DNA of 45,382 nt from Chloroflexota bacterium (GTDB lineage Bacteria > Chloroflexota > Limnocylindria > Limnocylindrales > CSP1-4). Shown piece by piece: positions 22,923 through 31,661 of this stretch; within the stretch, counting starts at the first letter, position 1, and each line of letters opens with the position of its first letter. Location of the stretch: contig PLMA01000055.1 in assembly GCA_003141455.1 (NCBI GenBank), positions 1 through 45,382 on the forward strand. Reading direction: 5' to 3'. The notes beneath the pieces were generated by a model. The model was given only the letters and a program-made list of their open reading frames with translations, did no database searches and was not told the DNA's origin. The position numbers and the translations under genes are program-made.

Positions 22923-23893
22923 GCAAGCAGCCCCTCAGCCGACAAGTACTCTCGCAGCGATGCGACCTGGGTGGGCCCGAGCGGGAGCAGCGGGCGGCGC
23001 GGGATCCCTCCGTTGAACCCTGCCAGGTCCATCGCGGCTTTTACGCCTGGCACGCCATAGCTGCCGGAGATCGCGTGGTTGACCCGACAGACCCACTCCT
23101 GATACGGCGCACCGTGAGTCTCGTCACGAGCGAGCCCGTATTGGAATAGCCGGAGGGCCACAGCGGGAAACGAGTTGGCGAGCGAGACCGTTCCGCCGAC
23201 CGAGCCGCCCATCATTGCAGGGAATAGGAAGTTGGCCGAGCCTGCAAGCACGTTGAACGACGGGCTCTGCAAAGGCAAGAACTGCTCGATCCCGCTCGAC
23301 GCGCTGTCCTTCATCCCGACGATGTTGGGATGCACGGCGAGCCGACCGACCAGGGCCGGGCTGAGGGTGACGCCGCAGAACCCCGGCGCGTTGTAGAGGA
23401 GCAGCGGTATGGGCGAGGTGTCCGCGAGTGTAGAGAAGTACCGGAACAGAACCTCGTCGGTCATCTGCTTGCGGAAGTAGCCCGGCGACAGCACCAACCC
23501 GAAGTCGGCACCGAGGTCGGCCGCAGCGGCCAGGAAGCCCTCAGTCTCGCGTTGCGAGTCATACGTGGCGCCGGCAATGACTACCTGGCCCGGCGCTTTG
23601 TGGCGCACGATCTCATCAAGCACGTGCAGCCGCTCGTCCTCAGTCAGGCTTCGGTTCTCGCCGTTCGATCCGAGCGCCAGGTAGCCCAACAAGCCACTCT
23701 CCGCATACCGGGCGAGGTTGTCCCGAAGCGCACGGTCGTCGACGTCTTCGTCGCGTGCGAATGGAGTGCAGATGGGAGCGAAAACGCCCGCCAGCTTGGC
23801 GTCCAATGAAGGCGTCGCGCCGGCCACGGATGCAACGGCGACCGATGGCCCGGTCTCTCCTCCGGAGGCCGCGACGTCGAGGTGCTCGCTCAC
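22919..23893 (-). CDS. Dihydrodipicolinate synthase/KDG aldolase family protein
   Basis: 324 aa TIM-barrel lyase of the DapA superfamily. It has the Schiff-base lysine in IVGMKDSASS, the catalytic Tyr in IPLLLYNAPG, and the substrate segment ALGSNGENRSLTEDE. The usual G-T-T-G-E is G-S-N-G-E here, as in catabolic members, which cleave 2-keto-3-deoxy acids and similar substrates, rather than lysine biosynthesis enzymes. The N-terminal 30 residues are an extra Ala/Ser/Val-rich extension. Start GTG 23893 overlaps the IclR stop (GTGA). In this operon it likely splits a 2-keto-3-deoxy sugar acid to pyruvate and an aldehyde. Confidence 0.87.
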   Translation of the reverse strand: MSEHLDVAASGGETGPSVAVASVAGATPSLDAKLAGVFAPICTPFARDEDVDDRALRDNLARYAESGLLGYLALGSNGENRSLTEDERLHVLDEIVRHKAPGQVVIAGATYDSQRETEGFLAAAADLGADFGLVLSPGYFRKQMTDEVLFRYFSTLADTSPIPLLLYNAPGFCGVTLSPALVGRLAVHPNIVGMKDSASSGIEQFLPLQSPSFNVLAGSANFLFPAMMGGSVGGTVSLANSFPAVALRLFQYGLARDETHGAPYQEWVCRVNHAISGSYGVPGVKAAMDLAGFNGGIPRRPLLPLGPTQVASLREYLSAEGLLA

Positions 23894-24720
23894 CTGACTG
23901 GGCTCCCACGATTGGGTGCCGGCTCCCGCCCAGTCGTCGCGTCAGTCGCCAGAGGGGCGACCTTGGACGTGTCGGCGCCGAGTTCCCAAGCGACCTGAGC
24001 GGCGGTGGCCATCACCTGGGGCCCGAGCTGGTCCAGATGCTCCTGAATGCGGAAATGCGGCCCGGACACGCTGATCGCCCCGACCGGGCGACCGTCGGCG
24101 CCGATGATGGCCGCCGCGACGCAGGTGCCGAGCGGCTCGTTCTCACGGTCATCTATCGCGTAGCCGCGAACCTGCGTCCGGTGGATCTCCTGTCTGAACT
24201 GCTCCAGGTCGCAGATCGTCTGTTCGGTCCGCGCCGCGAAGTCCATGTGCCTGTACTTGGCCTCGCGCTCGGCCTCCGGCAGCGCGGCGAGTATCGCCTT
24301 GCCCAATGCGGTCGAGTGGAGGGGCATGGTCTGCCCAATGGCAGACACAAGCTGTAGGCTGTGATCGGCCTCGAGCTTGTCCACGTAGTAGACCCCTTGG
24401 TCCTCCATGACTCCGAGATGCGCCGTCTCGAGGACGCGGTCGCGCAGCGCCACGAGATGGGGCCGAGCGACACGCTGGAGGTCAAGGCTTGTCGCCAAGC
24501 CCTGGGCGAGCCTCAGGATCTTGCCAGTCAGCCGGTACCTCCTGGTGACTGGATCCTGTCTCACATAGCCCGCCTCGATGAGTGTCCGGAGCAGGCGAGT
24601 GACCGTCGCCTTGTCGAGGCCAACCTCTTCGGCGACTGCCGAAGGCCCGAGCCCCAGCTCACTCGTGGTTGCGAGCTTCTCGAGGATGTCCAAGCCACGG
24701 TTGAGGGTGCGAGTGGTCAA
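23890..24720 (-). CDS. IclR family transcriptional regulator
   Basis: 276 aa. The N-terminal winged HTH (TLNRGLDILEKLATT ... GLDKATVTRLLRTLIEAGYV) and a C-terminal effector domain (LVSAIGQTMPLHSTALGKAILA, RGYAIDDRENEPLGTCVAAAI, GAISVSGP) are typical of IclR-type regulators, which sense small carbon metabolites. The start is TTG 24720 with GTGAGGAA just upstream; no in-frame ATG fits better. It is the first gene of the IclR-DapA-FGGY unit, 186 bases after the binding protein, and probably controls this unit and possibly the divergent transporter operon. Confidence 0.9.
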   Translation of the reverse strand: MTTRTLNRGLDILEKLATTSELGLGPSAVAEEVGLDKATVTRLLRTLIEAGYVRQDPVTRRYRLTGKILRLAQGLATSLDLQRVARPHLVALRDRVLETAHLGVMEDQGVYYVDKLEADHSLQLVSAIGQTMPLHSTALGKAILAALPEAEREAKYRHMDFAARTEQTICDLEQFRQEIHRTQVRGYAIDDRENEPLGTCVAAAIIGADGRPVGAISVSGPHFRIQEHLDQLGPQVMATAAQVAWELGADTSKVAPLATDATTGREPAPNRGSPVR

Positions 24721-24906
24721 TTCCTCACTCCGGTGGTACGAGTCGTGAGGGCCCGGCCCCGCGGTCGGGGCGGTCGTTCACATTGTCTTGATCATCGGAA
24801 ATCCTAGAACAGTCCCTCCGGCGAAGGACGGCTGCCGAGCATATCGCCAGGCCTGACCGTCCTCCGTCGGAATTGGGTCGTCGGGCTGAGGCCCGCCGGT
24901 GGAGTA

Positions 24907-26115
24907 CTAGCTCGGGCAGTTCAGGTACTTGGACTGGAAGGTCGACAACAGCTGGTTCGTGATGTCGACACGCTTCTGCAGGTAATCAGCGATGGGGGTA
25001 GATGGCACGTCGCCGACTTTCGCGCCGTCCTTGGTGATAAGGAACGTGCCGCTGTCGACGAGGAACGGAGCGTCGGGCTTGACGGTGCAGCCTCGCCGGA
25101 GCAAGTCAAGCACTTCAGCCGACATGTAGGCCTGTCCGTATGGGTTCTGGGACATCGTGCCGACAACCCAACCACCCTTGATCCCGTCGAGGACCGCCGG
25201 GTCGTCATCGATGCCCACGAACTTGATGTTGGTGAATTTGCCGTTGTGGAGCAGGGTGGCCGTGACGGACGATCCGACGTAGGCATCGCTGACGATGCCC
25301 TGGATATCGGCGCCATGGGCCGCGAGGAGGGCACCGACGTTCGTCGTGGCGGCCTGCTGGTCGTCCGAGTCGGTCATGTGCTGATAGACATAGGTCGTGC
25401 CGTTAGATTCCTCGACCGCTTTGTTGACGCCCTTGATGCGCGCCTGGGTGTTCGGGTCGACGAGGCGACTGGCCACGTGGACGATGCCGCAGGGCTTGGC
25501 CGTCGTGCATGCTGAACCCATGGCCGCGATGAGGGCCTTGGTCCCAAGGTAGACGGAGGTGTAGACGTCGGTTGCGATGCAGAAGGCAGCCGGCGACGGC
25601 GTGTTAGTGCAGCCGCCTGCCGCGATGCTGGGGATGCCCTTGCCCTTGAGCTCCTGAAGGAGCGTGTTGGTGCCGTTGGCGTCGCCGGGGAAGATCGTGA
25701 AGGCGTTGTAGCCCTGCGCGACCAGTGTTTCAACCAGGTTGTTCTGGGCGGTCAGCTCCCACTGCGGCGGGAACTTGTAGATGCCACCGGCCAGTTTGTA
25801 GGCCTTGACCGCGTCGTCCGTGCCCGGTCCCCACGGCGTGAAGAACGGATGAGGACCGCCCGCGACGGCGGCCACCTTGGTGGTCGATGCGGAGCTGAGC
25901 CAAGCCGGCACGGGTGTAGGTGCGCCGGGTGTAGCCGCCGCGGGCGTAGCCGCTGCGGGCGTAGCCGCTGCGGGTGTAGCCGCCGCGGGTGTAGCTGCCG
26001 CGGGCGTAGCCGCAGGCGTAGCCGCGGGTGTAGCTGCCGATGACGAGCACGCAGACAGCACGATCACCGCCGCCGCGCTCAACGCCAGCAAGCTGAATCT
26101 CTTGGATCTGGCCAT
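24907..26115 (-). CDS. Sugar ABC transporter substrate-binding lipoprotein
   Basis: 402 aa. The signal peptide ends in the lipobox LSAC (C23). Residues about 26-70 are an Ala-Ala-Ala-Thr-Pro repeat linker. A periplasmic-binding-protein type I domain follows, of the ribose/galactose class (GYNAFTIFPGDANGTNTLLQEL, GIVSDAYVGSSVTA, FVGIDDDPAVLDGIKGGWVVGTMSQNPYGQAYMS). It captures a monosaccharide outside the cell and hands it to the permeases encoded divergently (26836-28844). ATG 26115 has AGGAG at the right distance. Splitting the binding protein from its permeases on opposite strands gives separate control of its level. Confidence 0.9.
   Translation of the reverse strand: MARSKRFSLLALSAAAVIVLSACSSSAATPAATPAATPAAATPAAATPAAATPAAATPAAATPGAPTPVPAWLSSASTTKVAAVAGGPHPFFTPWGPGTDDAVKAYKLAGGIYKFPPQWELTAQNNLVETLVAQGYNAFTIFPGDANGTNTLLQELKGKGIPSIAAGGCTNTPSPAAFCIATDVYTSVYLGTKALIAAMGSACTTAKPCGIVHVASRLVDPNTQARIKGVNKAVEESNGTTYVYQHMTDSDDQQAATTNVGALLAAHGADIQGIVSDAYVGSSVTATLLHNGKFTNIKFVGIDDDPAVLDGIKGGWVVGTMSQNPYGQAYMSAEVLDLLRRGCTVKPDAPFLVDSGTFLITKDGAKVGDVPSTPIADYLQKRVDITNQLLSTFQSKYLNCPS
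25911..26036. repeat. 15-bp in-frame tandem repeat (A-A-A-T-P linker)
   Basis: About five close copies of the 15-mer GTAGCCGCYGCGGGY, flanked by degenerate or shorter (9-12 bp) copies, encode the Ala/Thr-Pro linker between lipid anchor and sugar-binding domain. Units are multiples of three, so copy number can change without breaking the frame. Confidence 0.85.
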
Positions 26116-26240
26116 CTAATCTCCTACCCTCTCCTCACGTGCATGGCGGTAGCCCATCGAGCCGCCGCGCTCTTGTGACGGGTGTCTGGTGATGCATCTG
26201 TAGATAGGCACCTCCTCATCGGTTTGGCGGCCCCGTGGCG

Positions 26241-26274
26241 GTGCACTAGATGATCCGCCGGTGTGCCAGATGAT
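26241..26274. promoter_or_regulatory. Phased direct repeats, candidate operator
   Basis: GTGCACTAGATGAT (26241-26254) and GTGTGCCAGATGAT (26261-26274) are 20 bp apart, two helical turns. A weaker relative, GTGTCTGGTGAT, lies at 26182. They sit upstream of the binding-protein gene in the divergent region, the expected place for an IclR or SorC site. Confidence 0.45.
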
Positions 26275-26710
26275 GCGATCATGCTACGGGCCCTCGGGGC
26301 CTGTCAAGGCCCGTTTGGAAGCGGGCCCGGCAATCAAGCTCGCGGCATTCGGCTGGTCGGACGGCTGGTCGGACGGCTAGTCGCGACCTCGGCATGGAGT
26401 CGCCGGGCGGGTGTAGCCGCCGGAGCATCGCGCGTGAGCGCCTCTAAGGGCAGTCTGGCGGCACGCACCGTCGTAGCGCCGGGCTCGTCTCTCTACTCGG
26501 CTGAGGGTGAGGTGATCGCGATGCCGGAGATGACTCGGCTCGTCCGTCTCGGACCCATTTGGTGCGGATCTTCCGAATCAGCCCAGGCGTTGCCTGCGGA
26601 GCCAGCGCGCGATCCGCGCCAGAAGAGGCACAGCCATGGGCTCAAGCAGAATGCCAGTCAGCGTCGGCGGATCGAGCGGTTGGCCGTCGACAGACACGCC
26701 TAGAGACGTC

Positions 26711-26739
26711 TTGACACGGCTGATGGCCCGTCGCATAGT
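26711..26739 (+). promoter_or_regulatory. Sigma-70-like promoter of the transporter/sugar operon
   Basis: TTGACA at 26711-26716, 17-bp spacer, CATAGT at 26734-26739. Predicted transcription start is about 26746, leaving a leader of about 90 bases to the first permease gene. Confidence 0.6.
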
Positions 26740-26835
26740 GCGCTCAGCAGGCGCACCGCCAGTTCATCAAGTGATCGGCTGCCGTCGGGCTTCTCGGCGG
26801 AATGCCCACAGCCCTACGAAGCATGAGGAGCAAGA

Positions 26836-27846
26836 GTGCGACACCGATCGCGGGCCATCGACCTGTGGGATCGCTTCGGTCTGCTGACAATCGTCCTGGT
26901 TTCCTGGCTGGTCTTCGCTCTCTTCGCTGACGGCTTCACGTCCGACTTCAACATCTTCTCCGTTGGGCGCGCGGTAGCTGTTTCGGTCGTCATCGGCCTG
27001 GCTCAGATGGTCGTGATCGCCACCGGCGGCATGAACATCTCAGTCGGCGCCATCGGCGGGGTCTCGGCCATGTTCACGGGCTGGCTCCTCGAGGGGGTCG
27101 GGGTGCCGGTCCCGATCGCCATTCTTGGGGGCATAGGCATGGGCGCCGCGCTTGGCGCAATCAACGGCATCGTGATCGTCCGGACCGGGATCAACAGCTT
27201 CATCATCACGCTCGGCACTGCGAGCGTCTTCAGCGGTCTCATGTACGTCGTGACGAAGGTTCAGGCGTTCCGGAACTTGCCTCCGGACTTCATCGATCTT
27301 GGCCAGACGCGCTGGCTAGGCGTGTCCCCGCTCGTTTGGGCCATGGTCTTGACGTGCGCCTTCCTGTGGTTCCTGTACCGGGGCACGACCCTCGGCCGCC
27401 AGATGCTCGCTACCGGCGCCAACCCAAGAACCGCGCGCCTCTCGGGCGTCCCGGTGAACCGCATCATCGCGGTCACGCACATGCTGTCAGGTGCCCTTGC
27501 CGGGTTGGCGGGCGTCATGCTCCTGCTGCGGATCGGCTCCGCGATCCCGACGATCGGCGGCGACTGGGTTCTGCCCTCGTTCGCGGCGCCGGCCGTTGGG
27601 GGAACTCTGCTCAGCGGCGGCGTAGTTTCTGTCGTCGGCACGTTCATCGGCGGCCTCCTGTTGGCCACGATTGGGAATGGGCTGACCCTCTTGAACGTCC
27701 CGAACTTCTGGGTTGAGTTGACGACGGGTCTCGTGCTGCTCCTTGCAGTGTTGCTGGATCGCGCCCGGACGTTGGCTGTGCTGCGAAGTCGGACGGGAGT
27801 CCAACAGCCCGCCGCCGCGCCGGCGGCTGCAAAGGTGGAGATGTGA
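26836..27846 (+). CDS. Sugar ABC transporter permease (RbsC-like), first
   Basis: 336 aa, about eight to ten membrane helices, of the BPD_transp_2 class used by ribose/galactose/autoinducer-2 importers. Visible family segments are GLAQMVVIATGGMNISVGAIGG, GAINGIVIVRTGINSFIITLGTAS, TTLGRQMLATGANPRTARLSGVPVNR (cytoplasmic coupling loop) and GGTLLSGG. GTG 26836 has GAGGAG upstream. It forms a membrane pore with the next gene product and takes its sugar from the binding lipoprotein. The next permease overlaps its stop. Confidence 0.9.
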   Translation: MRHRSRAIDLWDRFGLLTIVLVSWLVFALFADGFTSDFNIFSVGRAVAVSVVIGLAQMVVIATGGMNISVGAIGGVSAMFTGWLLEGVGVPVPIAILGGIGMGAALGAINGIVIVRTGINSFIITLGTASVFSGLMYVVTKVQAFRNLPPDFIDLGQTRWLGVSPLVWAMVLTCAFLWFLYRGTTLGRQMLATGANPRTARLSGVPVNRIIAVTHMLSGALAGLAGVMLLLRIGSAIPTIGGDWVLPSFAAPAVGGTLLSGGVVSVVGTFIGGLLLATIGNGLTLLNVPNFWVELTTGLVLLLAVLLDRARTLAVLRSRTGVQQPAAAPAAAKVEM

Positions 27847-28844
27847 TGAACCGGCCGGTGCGCAACTTCATTCGGGCCGAATCCTTTCCCCTCCTGGTGG
27901 TGGTCGTGCTCGCCGGGGCTGGCCTCGCGGTACTGAGGCCCGAATTCACCAAGGAGTTCAACCTCTACGTCCTGTTGTTCGACATCTCGGGGTCGATGCT
28001 GGTGGCGTTCTCTCAGATGATGGTCATAGCCACCGGCGGCATGAGCCTGGCCGTGGGAGCGACGGGTGGTCTGAGTGCGGTACTGGCGGCGGGACTCATG
28101 GTCTCGTACGGCGTGCCCGTGGAGGTCGCCGTCGTGGTGGGCCTGCTGGCCGGTATCGCGATGGGCTTCGCCAACGGCTTTCTGACCGTCAAGACAGGGA
28201 TAAACCCGTTCATCATCACCCTGGCGACTTCGGCCGCCTACGAGGGGACGAACTTCGGAATCACCAGCTCCAATCCGTACTATGACCTCCCTACGCAGTT
28301 CACCGACTTCGGTCAGGCTCGGACGAGTCTGTTCCCTCATCCCCTGCTCATCTCGATCCTCGTTGCAGTCGCGCTCGGCTTCGTGCTGTACCGGACCGTG
28401 ATCGGTCGGTCCATCCTTGCGGTAGGGGGCAATGCTCGAGCAGCCGAGATGGCCGGCATCCACGTCGGGCGCACGATCGTCATCGCCCACGTCATCTCCG
28501 GGTTCCTGGCCGCGCTGGGTGGGCTGATGCTTATGGCCCGCCTCGGCAACGGCTCGCCGACCATTGGTTCCCAGTGGCTCTTGCCATCGTTTGCGACCGT
28601 GCTCATCGGCGGCGCCCTCCTGGCCGGCGGCAAAGTGTCCATTACCGGCGCGATCCTCGGTTGCGCCCTCCTCGCTTTGATCGCCAACGGCCTGGTCATC
28701 TTCCGGGCAGATCCCTACTGGGTGACGTTCCTGGAGGGCGCGCTGATCCTCGCAGCTGTCGGCCTCAACCAGCTCCGCTCGACTTCCACGAGACAGTCAA
28801 TCAGGCCGCGGCCCCAAGCCCAGCCCATGCCGGCGACCAAATGA
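27846..28844 (+). CDS. Sugar ABC transporter permease (RbsC-like), second
   Basis: 332 aa paralogue of the preceding permease, with the same landmarks: FSQMMVIATGGMSLAVGATGG, GFANGFLTVKTGINPFIITLATS, RSILAVGGNARAAEMAGIHVGR and GALLAGGKVSITGA. The ATG at 27846 overlaps the previous TGA by one base; GTG 27843 directly before it is an alternative. Two different permeases and one double-ABC ATPase imply a heterodimeric channel, as in rhamnose (RhaP/RhaQ) and autoinducer-2 importers. Confidence 0.9.
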   Translation: MNRPVRNFIRAESFPLLVVVVLAGAGLAVLRPEFTKEFNLYVLLFDISGSMLVAFSQMMVIATGGMSLAVGATGGLSAVLAAGLMVSYGVPVEVAVVVGLLAGIAMGFANGFLTVKTGINPFIITLATSAAYEGTNFGITSSNPYYDLPTQFTDFGQARTSLFPHPLLISILVAVALGFVLYRTVIGRSILAVGGNARAAEMAGIHVGRTIVIAHVISGFLAALGGLMLMARLGNGSPTIGSQWLLPSFATVLIGGALLAGGKVSITGAILGCALLALIANGLVIFRADPYWVTFLEGALILAAVGLNQLRSTSTRQSIRPRPQAQPMPATK

Positions 28845-28861
28845 AGGAGCGCGAGGATTCC

Positions 28862-30454
28862 ATGCGCGAAGTAGGACGGCCGGCCGGCACATCGGACGCC
28901 GCCGACGATACGAGTAGCCCCGTGCCTCAGCCTCCCGTAGATCGGGACGACTTGCAGACTCCTGCGCTGCTGGAGGTCAAGGGCTTGCGCAAGGCGTTCC
29001 CGGGCGTCCAGGCGCTCGGCGGAGTGTCGCTCCGTCTGAGAGCCGGCGAGGCACTGGCGCTCGTCGGCGAGAACGGGGCCGGCAAGAGCACCCTCATCAA
29101 ATGCCTCACCGGGCTCTATCAGCCGGACGAGGGGGAGATGCTGCTGGAGGGCAAGGCCGAACGGTTTCGCTCCCCGCAGGACGCCTTCGACCATGGCATC
29201 GCCGTCGTGCCGCAGGAGCGGAACCTGGTCCCCCAGTTCACGGCCGGCGAGAACATCATGCTGGAATCGCTCCCGAAACGCCGCGGCATCATGATTGACT
29301 ACGACCGCGTCCATCGGGAAGCGCAGAAGTGGCTCGACATGCTGGGCGTCGATATCGACTCCCGCGTGCCCGCCTCCTCCCTGAGCGTGGCGCAGATGCA
29401 GTTGGTCGAGATCGCTCGGGCGATCTCGCGAGAGAGCCGCATTCTCCTGCTCGACGAGCCGACCGCATCGATCAGCCCTCATGAGACCCAAACGCTCTTT
29501 TCGGTCATCCGCGCGTTGCGCACCCGTGGGGTCGCGATCATCTTCGTCAGCCATAAGCTCGAGGAGGTCTTCGAGCTGTGCGATCACGTTGCCGTGCTGC
29601 GCGACGGCCGGAATGCGGGTCCCCAGGCCGCTATCACGGACCTCGACCGCAACCAGCTGATCACGCTCATGGTTGGTCGCGTGCAGGTCGTGCACGAGCT
29701 CAAGCCCAGGACTGATGGCCACGGCGCTCCCCTGCTCGAACTTCGCGGTTTGACCAGCGAGTCGGGCGCGCAGGACGTGAGCCTGACGCTGAGCCGCGGC
29801 GAGATCTTGGGGCTCTACGGACTGGTCGGCGCCGGCCGGAGCGAGCTTGCCAAATCGATCATTGGCGCGGATCGGGTGCTGAGTGGTCAAGTGCTGGTAG
29901 ACGGCAAGGCCGTACGCATCACCGGCCCGGGCGACGCCCTCCGCCACGGAATCGGATATGTTCCCGAGGATCGGAAGTACCAGGGGTTGATCGGGATCCA
30001 TTCTGTGATGTCCAACATCTCGATCACGATCTGGCAGAAGCTCCAGAACCTCGTGGGTTGGGTTGGCGGCAGGTCGGAGCGCGCGGCCGTCAGTCCAATG
30101 GTCGGGAAGCTCGACATCAAGACGCCGTCGCTCTCGACTGCGGTAGACAGCCTGAGTGGCGGGAACCAGCAGAAGGTCAGCCTGGCCAAGTGGCTCACAG
30201 CAGGCGTCAAGATCTTGATCATCGACGAGCCGACTGTGGGCATCGATGTGCGCACGAAGGCCAGTATTCATGAGCTGATCTGGGATCTCGCCTCCGAGGG
30301 CCTGGCAATCCTGCTTATCTCGAGCGACATGCCCGAGATGATCCGTCTCGCGGACCGGGTCGCCGTTATGCGGGGAGGTCGGGTGCTGGGAGACCTGGCC
30401 AACGACCATGATTACGCCCGCATGAGCCAGCAGATCATCGGCCTCATTCACTAA
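28862..30454 (+). CDS. Sugar ABC transporter ATPase with two nucleotide-binding domains
   Basis: 530 aa. Domain 1 (about 40-275) has Walker A GENGAGKST, signature LSVAQMQ and Walker B LLLDEPTASIS. Domain 2 (about 285-520) has the degenerate Walker A GLVGAGRSEL usual in RbsA/MglA/RhaT-type ATPases, signature LSGGNQQK and Walker B ILIIDEPTVGID. It powers the permease pair. ATG 28862 has GAGGATTCC before it; ATG 28841, overlapping the permease stop, would add seven residues. The N-terminal 35 residues are a variable Asp/Pro-rich leader. Confidence 0.92.
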   Translation: MREVGRPAGTSDAADDTSSPVPQPPVDRDDLQTPALLEVKGLRKAFPGVQALGGVSLRLRAGEALALVGENGAGKSTLIKCLTGLYQPDEGEMLLEGKAERFRSPQDAFDHGIAVVPQERNLVPQFTAGENIMLESLPKRRGIMIDYDRVHREAQKWLDMLGVDIDSRVPASSLSVAQMQLVEIARAISRESRILLLDEPTASISPHETQTLFSVIRALRTRGVAIIFVSHKLEEVFELCDHVAVLRDGRNAGPQAAITDLDRNQLITLMVGRVQVVHELKPRTDGHGAPLLELRGLTSESGAQDVSLTLSRGEILGLYGLVGAGRSELAKSIIGADRVLSGQVLVDGKAVRITGPGDALRHGIGYVPEDRKYQGLIGIHSVMSNISITIWQKLQNLVGWVGGRSERAAVSPMVGKLDIKTPSLSTAVDSLSGGNQQKVSLAKWLTAGVKILIIDEPTVGIDVRTKASIHELIWDLASEGLAILLISSDMPEMIRLADRVAVMRGGRVLGDLANDHDYARMSQQIIGLIH

Positions 30455-30560
30455 CGGAGCCGTATACCGGGCGGAATGACCCGCAAGACATTTGCCTGTG
30501 CGCCATGGGTGGTACGCCCCGTGGCATCCACCAACTCACCAGGGACCGGAGGTGCTCAGA

Positions 30561-31649
30561 ATGTCGATCAATCCGTTCGAACGGGCCGGACTGGGCCGGA
30601 CCAAGCTCGAGGTCACGAAGCTGGGATTTGGCATGGCTCCGCTCGGCGGGTTGTACACACCCGTCACGGACGAGCAGGCTTCGGAGGTTCTGGCGCACGC
30701 GTGGGACCTCGGGATCCGCTACTACGACGCCGCGCCGCTCTATGGGTATGGCCTTGCGGAGCAGCGGCTCGGCCGAATGTTGACGACTAGGAGTCGGGGC
30801 GACTTCGCCATCTCGACGAAGGTGGGTCGCCTCTTGTACCCAGTCGACGAGGTGGTCGCTCATCCTGAATGGGATCGTGACTTCCAGCGTCTGGGGTCGG
30901 TGACGGCAGTAGGGCCAGGTGAGACGCCTGCCGAGGAGCTGGACGACTGGTATTACCGGGGCGTTCCCGATTTCCGCCCGGTCTACGACTACAGCTACGA
31001 TGGGGTCATGCGCTCAGTCGAAGCCAGCCTAAAACGGACTGGTCTCGACCGGCTCGACATCCTATGGATCCACGACCCCGACACGCACTGGGAGCAGGCG
31101 ATCAGCGGCGCGTATCCGGCGCTCGCGAAGCTTCGCAGCGAGGGCGTCGTCTCTGCCATTGGCGCCGGCATGAACCAGGCCGAGATGCTTACCCGCTTTG
31201 CCAAGGAAGGGGACTTCGACGCCTTCATGTGCGCGGGGCGGTACACCCTGCTCGACCAGCCGGCTCTGACCGAGTTGCTCCCGCTGTGCGTCAAGAAGGG
31301 TATCGCGATCGTCATCGCCGGCGTAATGAACAGCGGCCTGCTTGCCAACCCGTCTCCCGAGTCGCATTTCGATTACGGGCCCGCACCGAAGGCGTGGATC
31401 GACAAGGCACTACGGATCAAGGCAGTCTGCGAGAGCAATGGCGTACCGCTCCGAGCTGCGGCCCTGCAGTTCGTTTACGCGCATCCCGCCGTCGTAACCG
31501 TCGTAGCCGGCGTGCGAACTGTCGGTCACCTCGACAACACGGTCGCGATGATGCAGCACCCGATTCCGGACGTGCTGTGGGATGAGTTGAGGTCGGAAGG
31601 GTTGCTGCTGCCCGAGGCGCCAACGCCGAAGGCCGCGGTCGCCGGCTAG
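30561..31649 (+). CDS. Aldo/keto reductase, sugar 1-dehydrogenase-like
   Basis: 362 aa TIM-barrel AKR. The catalytic tetrad is present: D56 and Y61 in YYDAAPLYGYG, K87 in ISTKVG, and His in LDILWIHDPD. This subgroup (with insertion Y-D-Y-S-Y-D-G-V-M-R-S-V-E-x-S-L-x-R) includes D-threo-aldose/L-fucose 1-dehydrogenase and plant L-galactose dehydrogenase, which oxidise the C1 of an aldose to the lactone with NAD(P)+. The start at 30561 follows GGAGGTGCTCAGA. As the next gene encodes a lactonase, an aldose-to-lactone step is the natural reading: L-fucose or a similar 6-deoxy sugar. Confidence 0.85.
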   Translation: MSINPFERAGLGRTKLEVTKLGFGMAPLGGLYTPVTDEQASEVLAHAWDLGIRYYDAAPLYGYGLAEQRLGRMLTTRSRGDFAISTKVGRLLYPVDEVVAHPEWDRDFQRLGSVTAVGPGETPAEELDDWYYRGVPDFRPVYDYSYDGVMRSVEASLKRTGLDRLDILWIHDPDTHWEQAISGAYPALAKLRSEGVVSAIGAGMNQAEMLTRFAKEGDFDAFMCAGRYTLLDQPALTELLPLCVKKGIAIVIAGVMNSGLLANPSPESHFDYGPAPKAWIDKALRIKAVCESNGVPLRAAALQFVYAHPAVVTVVAGVRTVGHLDNTVAMMQHPIPDVLWDELRSEGLLLPEAPTPKAAVAG

Positions 31650-31661
31650 CTGGATCAGACC

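Larger units (their letters stand above)
26116..26835. promoter_or_regulatory. Divergent control region between binding protein and permease operon
   Basis: 720 bases with no convincing gene (one plus-strand frame here has low-complexity, non-family sequence). It holds two 14-bp direct repeats (26241 and 26261), a short GGTCGGACGGCT direct repeat near 26360, and a good sigma-70-like promoter at 26711 facing the permeases. Confidence 0.6.

Noticed and set aside
26263-26703. 146-codon plus-strand frame in the divergent control region
   Set aside because: No ribosome site, low-complexity Ala/Arg/Ser sequence, overlaps the candidate operators; not called as a gene.
27261-30451. Long minus-strand frames under the permease and ATPase genes
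   Set aside because: They mirror well-conserved ABC transporter genes and show no protein-family pattern.
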